In this document: in pieces, positions 43,914 to 51,876 of the stretch
How the letters are laid out: the number at the start of each line of letters is the position of its first letter
Position numbering within the stretch: position 1 is the stretch's first letter
Source of the DNA: Alloprevotella rava
Lineage (GTDB): Bacteria; Bacteroidota; Bacteroidia; Bacteroidales; Bacteroidaceae
Assembly: GCF_014195585.1 (NCBI RefSeq)
Contig: NZ_JACICA010000002.1
Location: 62,001 to 126,000 of the forward strand
DNA: 64,000 nucleotides
Direction: 5' to 3'
Translations under genes and position numbers: made by a program
Notes under the pieces: model-generated
Seen by the model: only the letters and a program-made list of their open reading frames with translations
The model's database searches: none
What the model was told of the DNA's origin: nothing

Positions 43914-45397
43914 AGAGCTTCGGAATTATGGTTCTTAATGGCCTTTGTAAGAATGCTAACTTCAGCAATGAGCAACACGGTGAAGATAGCAGCAAAGAGG
44001 AAGAATGTGATGATTACACTGGAGCTTTGCAAATTAGAAATACCAGCGTTGATAGGGAGCATATCTTGAATGATCCATGGCTGACGGCCAACTTCCGCTA
44101 CCGTCCAACCTGCCTGACCGGCAATGTAAACGCACGGAATTGACCAAAGACCGGCCTTCAAGAGCCAGCGCGTATCGGCCAACTTACCCTTGCGATCATA
44201 CCAAGCAATGAGCAGAACAATCAACAAGAGAAAACCACCTAAACCTACCATCAAACGGAACGACCAGAACACGATACCAACGGGGGGCACAAGATCTTCC
44301 GCATTCTGGATATGACCATATCCGAAATAAGGCATATTGGCTTTGAGGCGTTGCTCAGCAGCGGCAGCAGCCACACTGTCTTTTCCAACAGCGGCACGAT
44401 AAGCTTGGAAATCGGCCAAAGCTTGCTTGCCCAGCACCATTTTCTCTTTACCACCCAACTGCTTAGTACCATCGGGCAGTGTATAACCATTGATGAGGTC
44501 GTTAATCCCTGGTACATAACCATCAATGTCATGTGTTGCCAAAACAGAGAGGACGCCTGGTACTTCAACACCTGGTACAATGGAGAAATGAGCGCGCTGA
44601 CCGCCATTCTGCAAACCTTCTGCAGCAGCCAGTTTCATCGGTTGATTCTTAGCGATGTCAACACCGCTTTGATCGCCTGTAGTCATCACAACAACAGAGC
44701 TGATGATACCCACCCATGTTGCCACGCGGATACTGCGAAGCGCCATTTCCTTGTTGCGCTTTTTCAGCAAGAACCAACAGCTCACGCCCAGCACAAAGAA
44801 CGCACCAGTCATCCAGCCACTTGACACAGTGTGGAAGAACTTAACGACAGCTGTCGGACTGAGAGCTACCTCTACGAAACTTACCATTTCGTTACGCACC
44901 GTCAGCGGGTTAAACTCCATTCCAACGGGGTGCTGCATCCAAGCATTAGCCACCAGAATCCACCACGCAGAGAGAGTTGCACCGATACCCGTCAGCCAAG
45001 TGGATGCCAGGTGAAAGCATTTGCTCACCTTGTTCCAACCGAAGAACATTACGGCAATAAACGTTGCCTCCATAAAGAAAGCCACGATACCTTCAATAGC
45101 AAGTGGTGCACCGAAGATGTCGCCCACAAACCAAGAATAGTTAGACCAGTTGGTACCAAATTCAAATTCCAGAATCAAACCAGTGGCAACGCCAATGGCG
45201 AAGTTGATACCGAAAAGCTTCATCCAGAATTGCGCCGTTCGCTTCCAGAATTCGTCTTTCTTCACATAGTAGAGGGTTTCCATAATGGCCATGATAAGGG
45301 CCAATCCCAGCGTGAGTGGTACGAACAGCCAGTGATAACAGGCTGTCAGCGCAAATTGCGCACGTGACCAATCAACAAGAATAGATAAAAGTTCCAT
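43910..45397 (-). CDS. cydA: Cytochrome bd quinol oxidase subunit I
   Basis: Haem-bearing subunit of bd oxidase. It has 495 residues with about nine helices. It shows WSRAQFALTACYHWLFVPLT with the N-terminal haem-ligand His, the GVATGLILEFEFGTNWSNYS block, LGISCWFLLKK-like and FFHTVSSGWMTGAFFVLGVS segments, and the late TVAEVGRQPWIIQDMLP, a CydA hallmark. The quinol loop is short, as in non-E. coli type enzymes. It follows the DUF4492 gene by 26 bases. Confidence 0.97.
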   Translation of the reverse strand: MELLSILVDWSRAQFALTACYHWLFVPLTLGLALIMAIMETLYYVKKDEFWKRTAQFWMKLFGINFAIGVATGLILEFEFGTNWSNYSWFVGDIFGAPLAIEGIVAFFMEATFIAVMFFGWNKVSKCFHLASTWLTGIGATLSAWWILVANAWMQHPVGMEFNPLTVRNEMVSFVEVALSPTAVVKFFHTVSSGWMTGAFFVLGVSCWFLLKKRNKEMALRSIRVATWVGIISSVVVMTTGDQSGVDIAKNQPMKLAAAEGLQNGGQRAHFSIVPGVEVPGVLSVLATHDIDGYVPGINDLINGYTLPDGTKQLGGKEKMVLGKQALADFQAYRAAVGKDSVAAAAAEQRLKANMPYFGYGHIQNAEDLVPPVGIVFWSFRLMVGLGGFLLLIVLLIAWYDRKGKLADTRWLLKAGLWSIPCVYIAGQAGWTVAEVGRQPWIIQDMLPINAGISNLQSSSVIITFFLFAAIFTVLLIAEVSILTKAIKNHNSEAL

Positions 45398-45423
45398 TGA
45401 TAAATTTTATTTTAATTGAGTTT

Positions 45424-45636
45424 TCATTTCATTAGTTTTCGTCCTACCATCTCTGCTTTTTCTTTATCGTTAAGACCTTTATAGTAGGGCTGGAAAAAGA
45501 AAATGCGCAGAACTACAAAGAAAACAAACAATTTCAAGAAGATGATAAGCCACAGGGTACGTCCCCATGTCATGTTTCGAAAGCCTTCTATGTAGAATCG
45601 GCCGATTCTCTTAAATATATTGGTGTTCTGTTCCAT
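45424..45636 (-). CDS. DUF4492 small membrane protein of the cyd operon
   Basis: A protein of 70 residues: an N-terminal amphipathic part (NIFKRIGRFYIEGFRNMTWG), one hydrophobic helix (LWLIIFLKLFVFFVVLRIFF) and a charged C-terminus. Position directly upstream of cydA and the family pattern match DUF4492, which in Bacteroidales regularly precedes cydAB. By analogy with CydX it may be a small oxidase subunit or assembly factor; this is inference. Confidence 0.9.
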   Translation of the reverse strand: MEQNTNIFKRIGRFYIEGFRNMTWGRTLWLIIFLKLFVFFVVLRIFFFQPYYKGLNDKEKAEMVGRKLMK

Positions 45637-45664
45637 ATTTCTTTAGCTAAAAAAAGAAAGGGGA

Positions 45665-45672
45665 CAAAGATA
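45665..45672 (-). promoter_or_regulatory. cyd operon -7 promoter box
   Basis: TATCTTTG on the minus strand, about 28 bases upstream of the DUF4492 start codon. Confidence 0.65.
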
Positions 45673-45770
45673 AAACATTTTATAAATCCCGCAAAAAGCG
45701 TTAAATATTTTTTTACTCTGCACCAGAATTCTTTCATTAAAGACAAATGTTTTTTAGGACAAACAAAACA

Positions 45771-45799
45771 GCGTATTCCTCAATCCTGAAGAATACGCC
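45771..45799. terminator. Hairpin between cyd operon and tpx
   Basis: Stem GCGTATTC / GAATACGC with a 12-base loop in the gap upstream of the cyd promoter and downstream of tpx. It may end tpx transcription, although it lies before tpx only in plus-strand terms and its T run is weak; role uncertain. Confidence 0.3.
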
Positions 45800-45928
45800 G
45801 TAAATTGTACCGAATCTTTCGAGGTGCTGAAAGTTGAAAAACTCTTCTTGCACCAAGAATTTATTGAAAGATATTGTGCGTCAACCCTAAAGGATTTTTG
45901 AACGCCCAATATCTCGTCCTTGCCTTAA

Positions 45929-46429
45929 TTACTTCTTCAGCACTTCCAATGCTGCTTCGTAATTGGGCTCATGAGTGATTTCGCTCACCACCTCTTCGTA
46001 AATAATCGTACCTTCTTCGTCAATCACGATAACGGCACGAGTTTCAAGCCCCTTCAATGGACCATCGGCAATCTCTAAACCATATTTCTCTGAAAAGCAT
46101 CCGCAGCGGAACACGCTTACAGGAACTACATTTTCAAGACCTTCTGTTGAGCAGAAACGCTGCTGAGCAAATGGGAGGTCCTTGCTGACACAGAGCACCA
46201 CTGTATTCTCCAACTCAGAAGCTTCTTTATTGAAACGGCGCACGGACATGGCGCAAACTTCTGTATCGAGGCTTGGGAAAATATTCAGCACTACACGTTT
46301 GCCGAGCAGTTCGGGCAGATGAAGAACACTAAGATCACCGCGAACACCACCAAACTTGGGGGCTTTTTCACCTACTTTGAGAGGCTCACCCACTAATGTA
46401 ACGGGGTTGCCAAGAAATGTTACTTGCAT
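45929..46429 (-). CDS. tpx: Thiol peroxidase
   Basis: Tpx-type peroxiredoxin that reduces hydrogen and lipid peroxides using thioredoxin. It has 166 residues. The peroxidatic cysteine is Cys59 in FPSLDTEVCAMSVRRFN, where the family norm is T-P-V-C; here Pro is replaced by Glu. The resolving cysteine is Cys93 in LPFAQQRFC. The N-terminal GNPVTL and LKVGEKAPKF are typical. It is transcribed alone from a promoter that overlaps the divergent NUDIX promoter. A role next to the cyd operon in handling oxygen exposure is plausible. Confidence 0.95.
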   Translation of the reverse strand: MQVTFLGNPVTLVGEPLKVGEKAPKFGGVRGDLSVLHLPELLGKRVVLNIFPSLDTEVCAMSVRRFNKEASELENTVVLCVSKDLPFAQQRFCSTEGLENVVPVSVFRCGCFSEKYGLEIADGPLKGLETRAVIVIDEEGTIIYEEVVSEITHEPNYEAALEVLKK

Positions 46430-46456
46430 AAAAGTCTGTTCTTTTTAATTATTGAT

Positions 46457-46476
46457 TATCTTCGCAGACAAAGATA
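46457..46476. promoter_or_regulatory. Overlapping divergent promoters of tpx and the NUDIX gene
   Basis: The minus strand reads TATCTTTG (46469-46476) towards tpx. The plus strand reads TATCTTCG (46457-46464, one mismatch) towards the NUDIX gene. The two boxes are four bases apart and face outwards, so polymerase binding at one may exclude the other. Confidence 0.5.
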
Positions 46477-46488
46477 CTTCTTTTTTAT

Positions 46489-47028
46489 ATGATACACCCT
46501 CTTGCTAAGTTTCTTTTTTGTCCTTGTTGCGGCTCTGCACGCTTCGAAGTGAACGATTTCAAGTCGAAGCGGTGCACAGACTGTGGCTTCACTTTCTACC
46601 ACAATGCAGCAGCGGCCACTGTTGCTGTTATCCTCAATTCGCGCAACGAACTTCTTGTCACTCGTCGCGCCTTCAATCCAGCAGCAGGAACTCTCGATCT
46701 TCCAGGAGGTTTTGTGGATGCGGGAGAAACTGCGGAGGAGGGAATTGTGCGTGAAGTGGAAGAAGAAACGGGCGGAAAGGCCGTGGTGGAAAAGTTCTTA
46801 TTTTCTTTACCTAACGAATACGTTTATTCCGATTTCATTGTACACACCACAGATCTTTTCTTTTTATGCCGATTACTCGATGAAACGGCACTTCTTGCGT
46901 GCGATGATGCCGCCGCTCTTTTTTGGCTTCCATTGGTCGACATACGCCCCAGCGACTTTGGCTTAGCGTCTATTGCGGCAGGCGTTCAAAAACTATTGGA
47001 AAGCAAAATCAGTTATACACCAACGTAG
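46489..47028 (+). CDS. NUDIX hydrolase with N-terminal zinc ribbon
   Basis: A protein of 179 residues. The N-terminus is a four-cysteine zinc ribbon (FCPCCGSARFE, then RCTDCGFTFYHN). The NUDIX box follows at about residues 75-98: GGFVDAGETAEEGI, then REVEEETGG, a full match to GX5EX7REUXEEXGU. NUDIX enzymes split nucleoside-diphosphate-linked compounds; zinc-ribbon members include NADH pyrophosphatases and ADP-ribose hydrolases. The substrate here is not determined. Its 3' end overlaps that of the opposing M16 gene by 20 bases. Confidence 0.92.
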   Translation: MIHPLAKFLFCPCCGSARFEVNDFKSKRCTDCGFTFYHNAAAATVAVILNSRNELLVTRRAFNPAAGTLDLPGGFVDAGETAEEGIVREVEEETGGKAVVEKFLFSLPNEYVYSDFIVHTTDLFFLCRLLDETALLACDDAAALFWLPLVDIRPSDFGLASIAAGVQKLLESKISYTPT

Positions 47029-48247
47029 TAAGACGGTTCACATCATATACCTCTGCCGCAATCTCTTGAAGCTGCTGCGGTGTAAGTTCGCGAAGATGTT
47101 CAACCACTTGCCGACTATCTTTATGTCGACCATAATGAGCAAAGGTTTTTCCGAGTCCGATGGCATGTTGTTCTAAGTGGTCATCCGAGATACCTATCTG
47201 CCCAATCACTTGCTTGAGAGCGGCGTTGAGCTGATTCTGTGTTAAAGGCTTCTCCACCATTCTGCGAAGTTCTTTATTGACAAGTCGGCGACAGCGCTCT
47301 ATGTCCGCCACATCACAACCAAAATAAACCTCCCACAAACCATCGTCGGGATAGGTTGCCAAGTAGGAATCAACGGAATAAACCAGCCCTGCGTGTTCGC
47401 GCAAACTCAAATTAAAGCGCGAGTTCATACCAGGGCCACCTAAGATATTGTTCAAAAGAAAAAGTCCGTAACGGCGCGGATCACGCCCACCAAAAGTTCT
47501 GCTACCTATCAGGACGTGTGCTTGATGAGTGTCGTGGTGACGAAATATGGTAACGGCTTCTCGAGGCTTTTCAATCGTCGCCGTAGTCTGCTGCAAACGC
47601 GGAACACTTTCTGCTTCGGCAGAACCAATACCTTCCGTGAGTTTTTCGAGCGTGCGCACAATGCGATTGAAATCCACATTACCATAAACAAAGAACACAC
47701 AGTTATTAGGTCGATAATAGTGATGCGTAAAAAGTAGAGCGTCCGCAGTACGATATTCGTGAAGTCGTTCTTTCACCCCCAAAATATCACGCCCTAAAGG
47801 ATGATTGGGAAAAATGAGACTCTCAAACTCATCAAAGATAAGTTCAGAAGGGCTATCCTGATAACTATCGATTTCATCGCAGATAACCTCTACTTCTTTA
47901 TCTATTTCATGCTGCGGAAAAGTACTATTAAAAACTATATCTGTGAGCAAATCAGCAGCGCGCCGAAAGTCTTGGCGCAGAATCGTGGCATAATAAACCG
48001 TTTCTTGTTTGGTCGTGTATGCGTTCAAGTCGCCACCCACACGCTCTAGTCCGTTGGTGATTTGCCACGCCTTGCGATGAGTCGTACCTTTAAAGGTCAA
48101 ATGTTCGATAAAATGGGCCATTCCTGAATCATTCTCCTCTTCGTGGCGCGTGCCTGCACAGACAACGTAGCCACAATAGAGCACTTCTGAACGAGAAGGC
48201 TCATGAATGATTCGTAGACCGTTGGAGAGAGTATGTGTTTGATGCAT
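47009..48247 (-). CDS. M16-family zinc peptidase (insulinase-like)
   Basis: A peptidase of 412 residues. The inverted zinc motif H45-F-I-E48-H49 lies in the block MAHFIEHLTFKGTTHR, and the third ligand is expected in the EVICDEIDSYQDSP stretch. The second half has the inactive-domain pattern GGPGMNSRFNLSLREHAGLVYSV-like (a substrate-binding region). Members degrade peptides or act as processing peptidases. No signal peptide is evident. The frame extends upstream to 48400, but the ATG at 48247 starts directly before the conserved LSNGLRIIHEP, so it is preferred. The gene follows the flippase by 55 bases. Confidence 0.93.
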   Translation of the reverse strand: MHQTHTLSNGLRIIHEPSRSEVLYCGYVVCAGTRHEEENDSGMAHFIEHLTFKGTTHRKAWQITNGLERVGGDLNAYTTKQETVYYATILRQDFRRAADLLTDIVFNSTFPQHEIDKEVEVICDEIDSYQDSPSELIFDEFESLIFPNHPLGRDILGVKERLHEYRTADALLFTHHYYRPNNCVFFVYGNVDFNRIVRTLEKLTEGIGSAEAESVPRLQQTTATIEKPREAVTIFRHHDTHQAHVLIGSRTFGGRDPRRYGLFLLNNILGGPGMNSRFNLSLREHAGLVYSVDSYLATYPDDGLWEVYFGCDVADIERCRRLVNKELRRMVEKPLTQNQLNAALKQVIGQIGISDDHLEQHAIGLGKTFAHYGRHKDSRQVVEHLRELTPQQLQEIAAEVYDVNRLTTLVYN

Positions 48248-48302
48248 TATTTTTAGTTTCTTATTGACTGGAGCAAAAGCTGCCTCCATCTTCCGCACTG
48301 CA

Positions 48303-49781
48303 TTATGCATTGTGGCTTTTCTTGGGTAAATCCCAATAGATGAAATGCCCGATGAAAGCGAGAATAAGTGCGGTGTTGATACCCATACGTACCCAGACAT
48401 TCCACGTTTCTGGCTCCTGCTGCATTATAAAGAAGAAAAGAGCCGTGATAGCAACGTAGACAAAGATGCTCTTCAAGGGATAGTTGATGGGATAGTATTT
48501 CTGCCCTACAAAATAGCTCAGGAGCATCGCTGTTCCGTAACCGGCAAAACCTGCCCAGGCACAAGCCATGTAGTGATACTGCGGAATGAAAAGAACATTA
48601 ACGGTGATGAGAACCAGACAACCTACACCCGAAAAGACTGCGCCCCAAATGGTACGATCGGTGAGTTTGTACCAAAAACTCAAGTTGAAGTAGATACCCA
48701 TCATGATTTCTGCTGCCATAACAATAGGCACTACGCGAAGTCCTTCCCAATAGCCCCGACCGATGATATGGCGCAAGATGTCCATATAGCCCATCACGAT
48801 GAGGAAGGCTAAAAGCGTGAAGATGATGAAATACTTCATCGCCTTGGCGTATGTCTCACGATTGTCTTTATCTCGACTTTTGCCAAACACAAAAGGCTCA
48901 TAGGCATAGCGGAAAGCTTGGGTAATCATCGCCATAATCATAGCAATTTTCACGGCTGCACCATATATACCCAACTCAACGTGCCCCTGCTGTCCGCTGC
49001 GAATCATCGGATAGAGAATCTTATCGGCTGTTTGGTTCAAGATACCTGCAACGCCCAAAACAAGTATGGGCCAAGAATAACTCAACATACGTTTGAGCAA
49101 GGGGCGATCCAGTGTCCAGCGGAAGCCTGTCAATTCTTTCCAGAAACAGAACGTAATACTTCCCGTGCAAAGCAGGTTGATATAGAACACATAGCTCACA
49201 TCCACCACGCCGCCTTCTGCCAGCAGCGGAGCCACTGCACAATCAGGCCCTGTATAAAGCGTGGGAATAACGAGGAAGTAAACTAAGTTGAGCGCGATAT
49301 TCAAGAAGATAAAGAGCAACTTTAGTACAGCAAACTTAAGCGGGCGGCGCTTATAGCGCAGGTAAGCAAAGGGTATGCACTGAAAAGCATCAATCGCCAC
49401 ACAGACTGCCATTACCCAAACATACTGTGGCGTTGAAGCATACCCCAACGCAGATGAAATGGGAGTTAAAAAGCCAAACACAAGTGCCACAAACAGCAAA
49501 CTCACCAACGCCACGGCGATGAGCGTAGTGGAATAGACACGCGTAGGATTTTCATCTTCCTTATTAACATAGCGAAAGAAGGTAGTTTCCATGCCAAAGG
49601 TCAAGATAACCAAGAGCAGGGCTGTGTAAGCATAGATGTTTGTAACGACACCATACCCACCCGATGCTACTGTTATTTTCACTGTGTAGAGCGGCACGAG
49701 CAGATAGTTGAGGAATCTTCCGAGAATACTGCTCATACCATAGATTACAGTATCTTTTGCTAAAGACTTTAAGTTAGCCAT
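48303..49781 (-). CDS. Polysaccharide/lipid-linked oligosaccharide flippase (MATE/Wzx-like)
   Basis: An integral membrane protein of 492 residues with about 12-14 hydrophobic segments. The N-terminus LKSLAKDTVIYGMSSILGRF is typical of the polysaccharide-biosynthesis (Wzx/oligosaccharide flippase) family, as are FGMETTFFRYV near residue 65 and the MMGIYFNLSFWYKLTDRT segment in the C-terminal half. It likely flips lipid-linked glycans across the inner membrane. No glycosyltransferases are beside it, so the substrate cannot be deduced. It lies on the same strand as the M16 gene. Confidence 0.9.
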   Translation of the reverse strand: MANLKSLAKDTVIYGMSSILGRFLNYLLVPLYTVKITVASGGYGVVTNIYAYTALLLVILTFGMETTFFRYVNKEDENPTRVYSTTLIAVALVSLLFVALVFGFLTPISSALGYASTPQYVWVMAVCVAIDAFQCIPFAYLRYKRRPLKFAVLKLLFIFLNIALNLVYFLVIPTLYTGPDCAVAPLLAEGGVVDVSYVFYINLLCTGSITFCFWKELTGFRWTLDRPLLKRMLSYSWPILVLGVAGILNQTADKILYPMIRSGQQGHVELGIYGAAVKIAMIMAMITQAFRYAYEPFVFGKSRDKDNRETYAKAMKYFIIFTLLAFLIVMGYMDILRHIIGRGYWEGLRVVPIVMAAEIMMGIYFNLSFWYKLTDRTIWGAVFSGVGCLVLITVNVLFIPQYHYMACAWAGFAGYGTAMLLSYFVGQKYYPINYPLKSIFVYVAITALFFFIMQQEPETWNVWVRMGINTALILAFIGHFIYWDLPKKSHNA

Positions 49782-49893
49782 TTTATCTATTTTTTAGTGC
49801 CCTACAATCTTTAAGAATATCTTGTAAGGCTATGTATGTTTTTATCGATTTCATCGATGTTTTTATATGCTTAAAAGCCAAAGCTCATGTTTT

Positions 49894-51126
49894 TTATCCA
49901 AAGAAAAGATAGCAAACACCTATGGCAGCAACCACGCCTGCTAAGTCGGCCAACAATCCGCAGGCTACGGCATGGCGCGTCCGACTCACACCGATACTAC
50001 CAAAGTAAACGGCCAAGATGTAGAACGTAGTGTCTGTTGAACCTTGGAAAATACAACTCAAGCGCCCGATAAAGGAATCGGCACCATAGGTATTCATCGC
50101 ATCGACCATCATGCCGCGTGCGCCAGAACCAGAAAGAGGTTTCATGATGGCTGTGGGCAACGCGCCCACCCAGTCGGCATTCACGCCGGTCACTTCCACA
50201 CACCAGCGAATGCCACCAATGAGCCAATCCATAGCGCCCGAAGCACGAAAAACTCCGATGGCTACAAGGATGGCAATAAGATAGGGAATGATGCGCACGG
50301 CGGTGGAGAATCCCTCCTTTGCCCCTTCAATGAAAGCATCGTAAACATTGATGCGTTTTCTCATTCCGGCCACTATGAAAGTAATGATAACGCTAAACAG
50401 CAACACATTGGCGGCAGTACCACTAATAGCGTTCATCTGCTCTGGCTCCATTTGCATAAACACGCCTATCAAAGCTGCAATCAAGGCGATAGCCCCGCCG
50501 AGCGTGAGCAGAATGGTGCGGTTTAGCAGATTGATGTGCTGGTAGAGGGCGGTGATGATGATACCCGCAATTGTAGCAATGAAAGTAGCAATCAGTATCG
50601 GCACAAAAATATCCGTTGGTTGAGCTGCCCCACATTGGAAACGATAAGTCATGATGCTAACAGGAATCAGCGTCAACCCACTCGTGTTCAGCACAAGGAA
50701 CATAATCATCGGATTGGTTGCCGTGTCTTTCTTTGCGTTCAGCTCCTGCATTCCCTCCATAGCTTTCAGTCCGAGTGGCGTTGCCGCATTGTCGAGACCG
50801 AGCATATTGGCAGCAATGTTCATAAAGATATTGCCGTAAACAGGGTGATTCTTGGGAATATCGGGAAAAAGGCGTGTAAAGAGCGGACTCAGAAAGCGCG
50901 CCAACACATTGACAACTCCACCTTTCTCGCCAATCTTCATAACGCCCATCCAAAGGGAGAGCACCCCCGTTAATCCCAACGAAATCTCGAATCCCTGTTT
51001 CGCCGTTTCAAAAGTGGAGTTCATGATATTGGGAAACACTTCGACATCGCCGAAGAAAATAAGTCTCACAACGGCAATCACGAAGGCAATGAGGAAAAAT
51101 GCAATCCAGATATAATTCAGTACCAT
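49894..51126 (-). CDS. SpmA/SpmB-like fused nucleoside-recognition membrane protein
   Basis: An integral membrane protein of 410 residues with two 'Gate' (nucleoside-recognition) domains. The N-terminal half matches SpmA (GFEISLGLTGVLSLWMGVMK, then AANMLGLDNAATPLGLKAM, NTSGLTLIP). The C-terminal half matches SpmB (EGAKEGFSTAVRIIPYLIAI, then LPTAIMKPLSGSGARGMM and IFQGSTDTTFYILAVYFGS). In spore formers SpmA and SpmB are separate and linked to core dehydration; non-spore-forming Bacteroidales carry the fused form with unknown transport function. Own promoter at 51149. Confidence 0.92.
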   Translation of the reverse strand: MVLNYIWIAFFLIAFVIAVVRLIFFGDVEVFPNIMNSTFETAKQGFEISLGLTGVLSLWMGVMKIGEKGGVVNVLARFLSPLFTRLFPDIPKNHPVYGNIFMNIAANMLGLDNAATPLGLKAMEGMQELNAKKDTATNPMIMFLVLNTSGLTLIPVSIMTYRFQCGAAQPTDIFVPILIATFIATIAGIIITALYQHINLLNRTILLTLGGAIALIAALIGVFMQMEPEQMNAISGTAANVLLFSVIITFIVAGMRKRINVYDAFIEGAKEGFSTAVRIIPYLIAILVAIGVFRASGAMDWLIGGIRWCVEVTGVNADWVGALPTAIMKPLSGSGARGMMVDAMNTYGADSFIGRLSCIFQGSTDTTFYILAVYFGSIGVSRTRHAVACGLLADLAGVVAAIGVCYLFFG

Positions 51127-51148
51127 CTAAAAAATGTGCTAATGGCTG

Positions 51149-51156
51149 CAAAGATA
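51149..51156 (-). promoter_or_regulatory. -7 promoter box of the SpmA/SpmB-like gene
   Basis: TATCTTTG on the minus strand, 23 bases upstream of the start codon. Confidence 0.6.
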
Positions 51157-51820
51157 CAAAAATACAAGCGACTTTCTGAAAACATCATGCCCCTCTTCTT
51201 TAGGTAAGCCTCATAAAAACAGAACTTACCCACAAAGCAAACCCTCTCCCAAAAGTTTTCTCAAAAAATCCTCAGAAGGTTCATTTCACCCTCAAGACAT
51301 TGATAATTATCACATTAAATCTCACTGAAGCTTCAGAAAAGAAGATTTAAATATATAAGGAAGAGCGTAAATATCCTTATTGCATTTCCAAACACAATAA
51401 GGATGTCGGCTCATATCCTTATTGCGTCAGCCGACGCGCTTATTGTAGTTGAACACACCATTAAGAAAAAAAGGAAGAGGAAGTATATGCTCTTCTCTCC
51501 AGTGTTATTTTTTTGTTGTCACGTCGTCACGTTGTCACACACTGCCAGTAACTCTCTAAATAAGAACAGATTACAAGCGTGACAACAAGGTGACAACAAA
51601 ATCAAGGTCAGAAAGCGTTGTCACACAGTTAAGCACTTCGTTATCAGCACGTTTTCCGCATCTGTGACAACGTGACAACAAAATACAACTTTTTATAGTA
51701 GGTGTTGAAAGAAGAGCATACAGTAGGATCTTTTATCGAGAAGCGCGTCCGTTTTTCCTTTTCAAAGAAAGGATTACGATTAAAAAGGCCTAAAAAACAA
51801 TTAGTTCTGAAAGAAACTAT
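51157..51820. other. Divergent intergenic region holding composite repeat C
   Basis: No protein-coding gene is supported. About half is composite repeat C (51367-51690). The rest is AT-rich sequence leading to the pnp promoter. Confidence 0.65.
51367..51690 (+). repeat. Composite repeat C: CCTTATTG block plus GTGACAAC octamer core (diverged copy)
   Basis: The CCTTATTG block (copy 5, 51367-51465) uses GTCGGCTC and GTCAGCCGAC in place of GTCAGCTGAC, and its last arm has decayed. The octamer core (about 51508-51690) has GTTGTCAC-type copies starting at 51515, 51523 (GTCGTCAC), 51531 and 51617, and GTGACAAC copies starting at 51579, 51590, 51664 and 51672. Architecture and orientation match repeat A, but the sequence between the octamers is different. 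Confidence 0.85.
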
Positions 51821-51828
51821 TATCTTTG
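51821..51828 (+). promoter_or_regulatory. pnp -7 promoter box
   Basis: TATCTTTG, with an expected leader of about 45 bases. No clear -33 element. Confidence 0.6.
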
Positions 51829-51876
51829 CACGATTTTAAGACGAAAATATATTTTTAATAGATCTATTTTATAACG

